Source of the DNA: a virus
DNA length: 60,642 bases
Reading direction: 5' to 3' (one strand)
Virus record (IMG/VR): IMGVR_UViG_3300031673_000043
Coordinates: 1-60,642 of that record
In this document: piece by piece, positions 55,091 to 60,642 of the stretch
Layout: each line of letters begins with the position of its first letter
How positions within the stretch are numbered: position 1 is the stretch's first letter
Made by a program: the position numbers and the translations under genes
The notes under the pieces: model-generated
Databases searched by the model: none
Seen by the model: only the letters and a program-made list of their open reading frames with translations
Told to the model about the DNA's origin: nothing

Positions 55091-56086
55091 ATGGCAGACC
55101 TCTTCAAGGTAAGTCAGACAAAGGTCAGGACGTTCAGGACCTGCAGGAGAGCGTATCATCTCAGGTATGTGGACGGCTGGAAGAGAATAGTCAAGGCACG
55201 TCCTCTCACCTTCGGGATAATCATCCACGAGATGCTCGAGGCCTTCGCTGAGGGGAAGGATCCGTTCGCTGTTCTCAACAAGACAGCGAAGGTGAACAAG
55301 AAGCTCTTCGCTGATGAGCGTGAGATGTATGGGAATATCATTGAGGACATCCGTGTCATCATGCAGAACTACTTCAGGATCTACACGAAGAAGTCCCTCA
55401 GGTTCATCAAGCACCAGGGGAAGGCTGCAGAGCACGCGCTCGAGGTTGAGATCGGTGACGGGTTCCTCTTCGTGTTCAGGGTCGATCACTTTGGACGGAC
55501 TGAGAACGGCCTCCGCTGGTTGGTTGAGAACAAGACCTTCTCAAAGAAGCCGAGTGAGGACCAGCGCTGGAGAGATCTTCAGACTTGCATGTATATTAGA
55601 GCCTGTGAGATGCTGGGGATCAAGCACTTGAATGGAGTCCTCTGGAACTATATCAAATCGAAAGCTCCCACCAGACCGGAAGTTCTCCAGGACGGAGTGC
55701 ATCTGAGCAAGCGCAAGATAGATACCCTCCCGGAGACAGTGATGTCAGTCATCAATGAGCACGGTCTGAAGGAGAAGGACTGCAAGGAACAGCTCCAGCA
55801 CGCGAAGAGCAATGTCAGCTCCTACTTCGATAGAGTCATCACTCCTGTAGTCCCTCAGGTTGTGGACATTCTCTTCAACGAGTTCCTCGAGACGTGCATT
55901 GACATCAGGGACCAGCACGGGGAGATCATAGATAGAAACATAGGACAACACTGTGGATGGTGTGAGTTCGAGACTCTTTGCCGGACTGAGTTGACCGGTG
56001 GGGATCTCGACTATGTAAAGGAGCATGAGTATGAGCGAAAAGAAGAGTTCAAGGACCAGGACCTCGAGAACAAGGACGCGGAGTAG
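55091..56086 (+). CDS. RecB/Cas4-like PD-(D/E)XK nuclease
   Basis: This 331-residue protein has a PD-(D/E)XK nuclease fold: helix motif SQTKVRTFRTCRRAYHLRYV, FGIIIHEMLEAF, VFRVDHFGR with Asp, LVENKTFSKKP with the E-x-K pair, and a QTCMYIRAC helix. Cys17 plus the late CGWCEFETLC could hold a 4Fe-4S cluster as in AddB/Cas4. Such proteins process DNA ends with recombinases. It precedes the Sak4-like ATPase, forming a recombination cassette. It overlaps the next gene in another frame by 56 bases. Confidence 0.84.
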   Translation: MADLFKVSQTKVRTFRTCRRAYHLRYVDGWKRIVKARPLTFGIIIHEMLEAFAEGKDPFAVLNKTAKVNKKLFADEREMYGNIIEDIRVIMQNYFRIYTKKSLRFIKHQGKAAEHALEVEIGDGFLFVFRVDHFGRTENGLRWLVENKTFSKKPSEDQRWRDLQTCMYIRACEMLGIKHLNGVLWNYIKSKAPTRPEVLQDGVHLSKRKIDTLPETVMSVINEHGLKEKDCKEQLQHAKSNVSSYFDRVITPVVPQVVDILFNEFLETCIDIRDQHGEIIDRNIGQHCGWCEFETLCRTELTGGDLDYVKEHEYERKEEFKDQDLENKDAE

Positions 56087-56879
56087 TAAGAAGACAGAGC
56101 TCCCCGTGAGGCCTGTCAGTGAGGTAGAGCAGCACCGGAGCATGGTGGTCTATGGACGGAGCGGATCCGGGAAGACCACGTTCGCTGCTACCTTCCCGAA
56201 GCCTATGCTCCTGGTTGATGTGAGTGACAAAGGGACAGACAGCATCTCCGATGTAGAGGGGATTGATGTCATGGAGGCTGAGTCCTGGCAAGACTTCGAG
56301 CTCGCTTACTGGTACCTGAAAGAGAACCCTGATGACTACAATACTGTAGTGATCGATACCATGAGTCAGCTGCAGGAGCTCGCTATCAAGAAGATCCTCC
56401 TAGAGAAGTACAACGAGGATGAAGCTCAGAGTGAGTGGGGATCCCTATCTCAGAGAGAGTGGGGTGAAGTGACTTCGGTGTTGAAGACATGGATCACTCA
56501 CTATCGGAACCTTCCGATGGAAGTGGTCTTCATTGCTCAGGACAGGGTGTTTGAAGTGGATGAGGATCTGGATCCTGAAACAATGCTCGATCCTGAGGTA
56601 GGTCCCCGTCTCGCTCCGAGTGTGACAAAACATCTCAATGCTTCAGTACACGCTATAGGGAACACCTTCATCCGAAGAAGGATACGACACAAGGAGGTGA
56701 AGAGAAAAGGGAGCAGAAAGACGAAGACGAAGGAGATCCCTGAGACTCAGTATTGTCTCAGGATCGGTCCAGATCCCGTCTATGCTACAAAGATCAGGAA
56801 GCCGAAGGGGATCAAGGTCCCCTCCGTTATTGTGGATCCTCACTATGAGGACATACTTGAGTTGATCCAGGGAGGTTAA
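56031..56879 (+). CDS. Sak4-like RecA-fold ATPase (single-strand annealing type)
   Basis: This 282-residue protein has a basic disordered start (RTRTSRTRTRSSKK), Walker A YGRSGSGKTTFA, a Walker B-like NTVVIDTMSQLQ and a C-terminal region seen in phage nucleotide-binding recombinases. It would load on single-stranded DNA to assist annealing. I chose ATG 56031 because AAGGAG lies seven bases before; ATG 56025 is also possible. Flanked by the nuclease and the SSB-like gene, matching Sak4 cassettes. Confidence 0.8.
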   Translation: MSEKKSSRTRTSRTRTRSSKKTELPVRPVSEVEQHRSMVVYGRSGSGKTTFAATFPKPMLLVDVSDKGTDSISDVEGIDVMEAESWQDFELAYWYLKENPDDYNTVVIDTMSQLQELAIKKILLEKYNEDEAQSEWGSLSQREWGEVTSVLKTWITHYRNLPMEVVFIAQDRVFEVDEDLDPETMLDPEVGPRLAPSVTKHLNASVHAIGNTFIRRRIRHKEVKRKGSRKTKTKEIPETQYCLRIGPDPVYATKIRKPKGIKVPSVIVDPHYEDILELIQGG

Positions 56880-56885
56880 ATAGTT

Positions 56886-57617
56886 ATGGCAGGAAGAACA
56901 AGAGCGAAAGCAACAGACAAGAAGAAGACCACAGGGAGAGGAGGGTCATCAAGGTCAAGGTCCAGCTCCAGTGGCAAGAGCTCAACCAGGAGCAGAGCCT
57001 CTTCGAGAGGCAAGAAGAAGGACGGTGTGAAGGTAGACTTCACCGATGTCGAGTCTCGCGTACTTCTCCCTGAGGGAGAGTACGAGGTCAAAGTAGACTC
57101 CATCAGCATCAAGACCTCGAAGGAATCCGGGGAAGACTATCTCGAGTGGTTGTTCAGGACTCAGAACGTAGAAGAGGACCGCTATGACAAGCAGCCTCTC
57201 TACTTCAACACGTCCCTCCAGCCTCAGGCGCTCTGGAACCTGAGGAGCCTGCTCGAGACTCTCGATGTAGATGTCCCGAGCGGTCCGACGGATCTGCAGT
57301 TCGAGGACATCCTCGGACTCGAGATGATTGCAGTTGTCGGTCATGAGATGTGGGACCAGAAACCGCGTGCCCGTCTCGTTGACTTCCTTCCCATCGATGC
57401 CGGGACCGGAGAGCATCCCCGTGTAGATGACGGAGGAGATCCCGAAGAGCTCGAGAAGCTCACCGAGGGTGAGGTCAACGACATGCCCGAGGATGAGCTC
57501 GAGGACGTTGTCGAGAAGTATGATCTCGATGTAGATCTCTCGAAGATCACCCGGATGAGGAAGAAGCAGGGAGCAGTCTGTGACGCTCTCGATAACAAGG
57601 GATACCTGGAGGACTAG
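56886..57617 (+). CDS. SSB-like protein (DUF669-type) with acidic C-terminal domain
   Basis: This 243-residue protein starts with a Ser/Arg/Lys-rich disordered stretch (GRGGSSRSRSSSSGKSSTRS), then a beta-barrel-like region (LLPEGEYEVKVDSISIKT; YLEWLFRTQNVEEDRYDKQ) typical of DUF669 phage SSB proteins. An Asp/Glu-rich segment and a small helical end (about 185-243, LTEGEVNDMPEDELEDVVEK) follow. It lies just after Sak4, the usual partner. ssDNA binding is inferred from family and order. Confidence 0.76.
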   Translation: MAGRTRAKATDKKKTTGRGGSSRSRSSSSGKSSTRSRASSRGKKKDGVKVDFTDVESRVLLPEGEYEVKVDSISIKTSKESGEDYLEWLFRTQNVEEDRYDKQPLYFNTSLQPQALWNLRSLLETLDVDVPSGPTDLQFEDILGLEMIAVVGHEMWDQKPRARLVDFLPIDAGTGEHPRVDDGGDPEELEKLTEGEVNDMPEDELEDVVEKYDLDVDLSKITRMRKKQGAVCDALDNKGYLED

Positions 57618-57822
57618 GTCCCTCCCTTTTGATGTAGGAAGCAGCTTGCAGAGAAGTGCTGTATACCCGGACTAGCTGTGAGCACTGCCCTGTTTGTCTA
57701 CGCACGGCAGGAGGAAAACCGGGTTGACTTGTTGTGGACTACATCTCTCACTGGAGCGGGTAGTACCAGTCCTAGTCCCTAAGTACCTCACGTTGAGAGG
57801 TCACCTCCGGTGAGATTTTATT
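57618..57822 (+). other. 205-base noncoding gap with weak secondary structure
   Basis: This is the longest gene-free stretch in the replication block. It has no supported reading frame, no T-loop or tRNA pattern, and no strong promoter. A short stem (TCACC-TCC-GGTGA, 57801-57813) just upstream of the next ATG covers the best ribosome-binding sequence. It lies beside a gene that carries a fused homing endonuclease, so it could be a remnant or a structured RNA. Confidence 0.4.
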
Positions 57823-58566
57823 ATGAGTGAGAAGCCTGAATCAAGACTGCAGAGGAAGATCCAGAAGGCGCTGAAGAAAGCGTTCCCGAGATCCTACTGG
57901 AGGAAGATCCACGGGGGGCAGTTCCAGAGGAAAGGGATCCCGGATCTTCTCGGGTGTGTAGGTGGGTTCTATGTTGCTATTGAAGTTAAGATTGGAACAA
58001 GCAAACCCAATCCTTTACAACAAGCAGTAATTAAAAGCATCAAAAGTGCTGGTGGGATTGCTTTTATCTCTACTGAGGTAGACCATTCTATCAGGGTACT
58101 GACTAAACATCTTAACGGTAAGTTTGCTAGGACTCGCTTATACAACTCCTGGCATAGTATGATGGGGAGATGTTATAGGGATTCACATATCAGTTACCCT
58201 TACTATGGAGCTAAGGGTATCACAGTATGTCCTGAATGGCAAAAGGGGGTCTTTTTTCTTTGGAGAGACATGGGGTTTCCGCCCGATACTGAAGAAGAAC
58301 GGTTCCTTTTGGACAGGATAGATCGTCATAAAGGGTACAGTCCAGGTAACTGCCGCTGGGTCACTGTAGCAGAATCAAACTGTAATAAAGGGGATACCCG
58401 TAATCTAACCTACAACGGTATGACTAAGCCTTTGGCTCAGTGGGCGGATACGTATAACATGAGCAAACAATTACTAAGGTACCGTTTAGATAAGATGGGA
58501 TTACCCCTGTCAATCGCATTAACTAGACCGGTGAAATCGAATGGCCTTAAAATACGAACTCTATGA
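57823..58566 (+). CDS. VRR-NUC nuclease fused to an HNH-type homing endonuclease
   Basis: This 247-residue protein has two parts. Residues 1-90 are a VRR-NUC domain (SRLQRKIQKALKKAFPRSYW, GIPDLLGCVGGFYVAIEVK, with the D...E-x-K nuclease core). Residues about 95-247 are an HNH-type endonuclease (NSWHSMMGRCYRDSHISYPY, LLDRIDRHKGYSPGNCRWV) with a C-terminal helix-turn-helix-like segment (WADTYNMSKQLLRYRLDKMG). Composition turns AT-rich near 57970, inside the VRR-NUC part. In related phages a stand-alone VRR-NUC precedes the SNF2 helicase. It overlaps the helicase gene by 26 bases. Confidence 0.8.
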   Translation: MSEKPESRLQRKIQKALKKAFPRSYWRKIHGGQFQRKGIPDLLGCVGGFYVAIEVKIGTSKPNPLQQAVIKSIKSAGGIAFISTEVDHSIRVLTKHLNGKFARTRLYNSWHSMMGRCYRDSHISYPYYGAKGITVCPEWQKGVFFLWRDMGFPPDTEEERFLLDRIDRHKGYSPGNCRWVTVAESNCNKGDTRNLTYNGMTKPLAQWADTYNMSKQLLRYRLDKMGLPLSIALTRPVKSNGLKIRTL

Positions 58567-59890
58567 TCGACATCTCCCTCACATAGATCTGATCCTCGAG
58601 GTCAAGACCGTTGCCTTCTTCGGTGAGCAAGGCACGGGGAAGACCTGGGTCACTGGAGGTGTGATAGAGCGTCTGCTCAGTGACACCTTCGAGGCTCTTG
58701 TTGTGGTTCCTCTCAGTAACATTGAGACCACATGGGTCGAGATCCTCAGCAAGATCGACATCACCATCTGCAGAGACTGGGAGGAGTACAAGAAAGCACC
58801 ATGTCCGAAGCTCTTCCTGCTCCACTATGAGATGCTCAGGAAGCTCGACCGAAAGATCACCCGGAGATCCTGGACCTTCGTTGCCTTCGATGAGTCTCAC
58901 CGGCTGAAGGATCGGAACACCTGGCAGTCAAGGATTGCCGGGAGGATCCATGACGCGGAGTACAAAGTGCTCTTGACAGGGACTCCCTTCGATGATCTTG
59001 AGAAGGATCCTCAGCAGCTCTGGGCTCAGTTCAGGTTCTGCCGTCCTTCCATCTTCGGCACACGCTGGGGAGACTTTGACCAGAAGTACCTGGTCCCGTG
59101 CGGATATATGGGAAAGCAGAGGAAGTTCAGGAAGACCAGGCTCCCTCGGTTCCTCCGTCTGATCGAACCCTACACCATCAGAGTCACCCAGGATGAGGTG
59201 CTCAACCTGAAGCCGATCAAGTACCACTGGATCCCCGTGCAGCTCCTCGGCAGGCAGCGGAGACTCTATGAGGATCTCGAGCTGAAGGAGATCATTGAGG
59301 AAGAGGATCTCACCATCACAGCGGATCTGAGAATAGTCAAGGACGGGAAACTGCATCAGATGTGTGGAGGGTTCGTCTTCGATGACGAAGGAGATCTCCA
59401 TCACGTAGGGAGAGCGAAGCTCCGAGGGATCAGTAAACTCCTCCAGAAGCTCGAGCGTCCTGTGGTGATCTTCTGCCGGTACCTTGCAGAGATCGAAGCG
59501 CTCGAGAAGATGCTCTCTGACTTCCGGGTGAAGACCATCACGGGGAAGAACAGGAAGGAACGTCCACAGATCAATAGGATGTTCCAGGCCGGAGAGCTTG
59601 ACTACCTCGTTGCCCAGGTAAGGACCGGAGGAGTCGGTGTGGATCTGTTCCGATCCTTCAACGGAGTCTTCTACTCCACCAGTTTCAGCTTCATCGACTT
59701 TGACCAGGCGCTGAAGAGGGTACAGCGAGACGGACAGAAGAACCAGGTCCACATCTGGATGATTTATGCAAAGGATACTATTGACAGAGTGGTCTATGAT
59801 GCAGCACTATCGAAGCAGGACGCACACAAAATGATCCTGGAGTACTTCAGGAAGAAGAACGAGCGGAGAAGCCACCGCTCACCCCGGTAG
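58541..59890 (+). CDS. SNF2-type DEAD/DEAH helicase
   Basis: This 449-residue superfamily 2 translocase has motif I GEQGTGKTW, Ia VVVPLSNIETTW, II FDESHRLKD, III LLTGTPFDDL and, after the gap region, the C-terminal motifs VIFCRY, LVAQVRTGGVGVDL and QALKRVQRDGQ. It would remodel DNA or strip proteins ahead of replication or recombination. It follows VRR-NUC as in many phages. ATG 58541 is inside the previous gene and lacks a strong ribosome site, so coupling is likely. Confidence 0.9.
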   Translation: MALKYELYDRHLPHIDLILEVKTVAFFGEQGTGKTWVTGGVIERLLSDTFEALVVVPLSNIETTWVEILSKIDITICRDWEEYKKAPCPKLFLLHYEMLRKLDRKITRRSWTFVAFDESHRLKDRNTWQSRIAGRIHDAEYKVLLTGTPFDDLEKDPQQLWAQFRFCRPSIFGTRWGDFDQKYLVPCGYMGKQRKFRKTRLPRFLRLIEPYTIRVTQDEVLNLKPIKYHWIPVQLLGRQRRLYEDLELKEIIEEEDLTITADLRIVKDGKLHQMCGGFVFDDEGDLHHVGRAKLRGISKLLQKLERPVVIFCRYLAEIEALEKMLSDFRVKTITGKNRKERPQINRMFQAGELDYLVAQVRTGGVGVDLFRSFNGVFYSTSFSFIDFDQALKRVQRDGQKNQVHIWMIYAKDTIDRVVYDAALSKQDAHKMILEYFRKKNERRSHRSPR

Positions 59891-59919
59891 GAAGCTCCTT
59901 CGGCCTGGGAGCTTCCTAC
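59887..59919 (+). terminator. Terminator after the replication block
   Basis: GTAGGAAGCTCC (59887-59898) pairs perfectly with GGAGCTTCCTAC (59908-59919), nine-base loop, followed by TTCTGT. The stem begins in the last codon of the helicase gene. The following 160 bases to 60078 hold no gene that I can support. Confidence 0.7.
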
Positions 59920-60078
59920 TTCTGTATGGTGAATTAAATGAACAATACCTCAAATAAGATGTTACACGTGAAACGGACACCCCTCTTTTCCCCTCAGTAG
60001 GCAACCACAGGAGACGCTCAGCAGCTTCGGAGGGCCTTCCTAGTGGTTCAGGACGGGTGAGTCCGTTAGGAGGCATAT

Positions 60079-60273
60079 ATGACGCTCCTCGAGAAGATCT
60101 CAATGTACCTGGTGATCGGGTGTCTGCTCGGTCTAGCAGGCTGGACTCAGAGGAAGAAGATCACCTACCCGTTCAACTTCTGGTCCTTCCTCATGATTGT
60201 CATCGGCTGGCCTGGTGTTCTGGGCTGGGTGTGTGCTCGGACCATCTTCCCCGGACGCAACAAGAGCGAGTGA
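60079..60273 (+). CDS. Small two-TM membrane protein (holin-like)
   Basis: This 64-residue protein has two membrane helices (about 8-24, SMYLVIGCLLGLAGW, and 34-54, WSFLMIVIGWPGVLGWVC) with a basic loop and tail. It starts after AGGAGGCATAT. On the circular map it lies close to the amidase, though on the other strand. It could be a holin or antiholin partner of the lysis system, or an unrelated membrane protein. Confidence 0.66.
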   Translation: MTLLEKISMYLVIGCLLGLAGWTQRKKITYPFNFWSFLMIVIGWPGVLGWVCARTIFPGRNKSE

Positions 60274-60292
60274 TCGGTTGACCACTCGCTCT
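60263..60292. terminator. Bidirectional hairpin between converging ends
   Basis: AGAGCGAGTG (60263-60272) pairs perfectly with CACTCGCTCT (60283-60292), ten-base loop, with CAACA/TGTTG extending outward. It lies between the plus-strand membrane protein stop and the end of the minus-strand late transcript. No long U-run is present on either side. Confidence 0.6.
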
Positions 60293-60324
60293 CATCTATT
60301 GTTGTCCGAGTCAGCGGATCTCCG

Positions 60325-60579
60325 CTAGACCTCTTCTGCAGCAATAGCCTCCTCGAGGAACTTGTCCCCTATGACCTCACTCGCTCCGCTGAGGGCGTGA
60401 GTACCGAACGCTGCAGGCACGTCCTTTGCCTCGTTCGCGGCCTGGGCTCCGGCTGTCAGTGTTCCGATGAGTGCTGTCACATCATCGGCGCTGACACCGT
60501 CACGCACGGCATTGACGAGCTTTCCGAAGGACCTACCGAAGTTGACAGCATCACCTTTGACATAGTCTGCTGCACCCAT
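60325..60579 (-). CDS. Hypothetical small protein, last gene of the late transcript
   Basis: This 84-residue soluble Ala/Val/Gly-rich helical protein (SADDVTALIGTLTAGAQAAN; GASEVIGDKFLEEAIAAEEV) starts at ATG 60579, after AGGAGGCCTGTA, 11 bases downstream of the amidase on the circular map. It has no membrane segment and no motif I know. Its position suggests a lysis or virion accessory role. The copy at the window start differs by one base (Val22 to Ile). Confidence 0.7.
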   Translation of the reverse strand: MGAADYVKGDAVNFGRSFGKLVNAVRDGVSADDVTALIGTLTAGAQAANEAKDVPAAFGTHALSGASEVIGDKFLEEAIAAEEV

Positions 60580-60642
60580 TACAGGCCTCCTACAGGTTAA
60601 AGAAACGATACAACGCTGTCCTCACAGCGCTGACGTATTGAT
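60500..60642. repeat. Right copy of 143-bp terminal overlap
   Basis: Matches 1-143 in 142 of 143 bases; the exception is C at 60516 where the left copy has T at 17. The difference falls in codon 22 of the 84-residue gene. It could be population variation or a sequencing error at a contig end. Confidence 0.93.

Noticed and set aside
58928-59752. A 274-codon frame opposite the SNF2 helicase
   Set aside because: It is antisense to conserved helicase motifs and has no ribosome site.
59938-60000. A 20-codon frame after the helicase
   Set aside because: It has no ribosome site, is low in quality and lies just after a terminator.
1-60642. tRNA genes
   Set aside because: I looked for T-arm (GGTTCGAATCC-like) and anticodon patterns in the noncoding gaps and saw none. 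A tRNA scan would settle it.

Overview
The window looks like one complete genome of a tailed double-stranded DNA phage. The first 143 bases recur as the last 143 bases with a single mismatch, so the contig closes into a circle of about 60.5 kb; this is expected for a terminally redundant or circularly permuted phage assembly. There is a long tape-measure gene, a tail-tube gene and a gpJ-like tail tip, but no sheath or baseplate genes, so the virion is most likely a siphovirus. I see no integrase, no recognisable CI-type repressor, no tRNA and no CRISPR array, so a virulent lifestyle is more likely than a temperate one. The host cannot be named. Lipoprotein and signal-peptide genes and seven sigma-54-type promoters suggest a diderm bacterium with active RpoN.

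Layout. Positions 91-28063, all on the minus strand, form the virion and lysis block. In transcription order it holds terminase small and large subunits, portal, head-tail connector and closure proteins, a homing endonuclease, a MuF-like head protein, an XkdF-type prohead protease, scaffold (with a nested internal start), decoration protein, major capsid, neck and tail-completion proteins, tail tube, tail chaperones joined by a -1 frameshift, tape measure, tail-tip proteins, a holin-like protein and an amidase. Positions 28.1-36.2 kb, plus strand, are an accessory/early block of small genes. These genes are driven by seven near-identical TGGCAC-N5-TTGCT promoters. The block also holds a sliding clamp (own sigma-70-type promoter) and a Spo11/TopoVI-A-like TOPRIM protein. 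Positions 36.3-40.0 kb, minus strand, are an island rich in secreted proteins. Positions 40.04-40.77 kb are a noncoding region with iterons and an AT-rich stretch, the best candidate for the replication origin.

Positions 40.77-49.03 kb, plus strand, are a long, tightly overlapping operon of about 25 mostly unknown small genes plus one DEDD exonuclease. Positions 49.0-51.1 kb, minus strand, hold a primase-helicase and a small helix-turn-helix protein. Positions 51.2-59.9 kb, plus strand, form the replication and recombination block: a uracil-DNA glycosylase/exonuclease/family-A polymerase fusion carrying an intein, a RecB-like nuclease, a Sak4-like ATPase, an SSB-like protein, a VRR-NUC protein fused to a homing endonuclease, and an SNF2-type helicase.

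Five homing-type elements (three HNH genes, one intein, one fused HNH) interrupt or adjoin core genes. Several are visibly more AT-rich than their surroundings. All functional calls were made by reading motifs and gene order; no database search was run.
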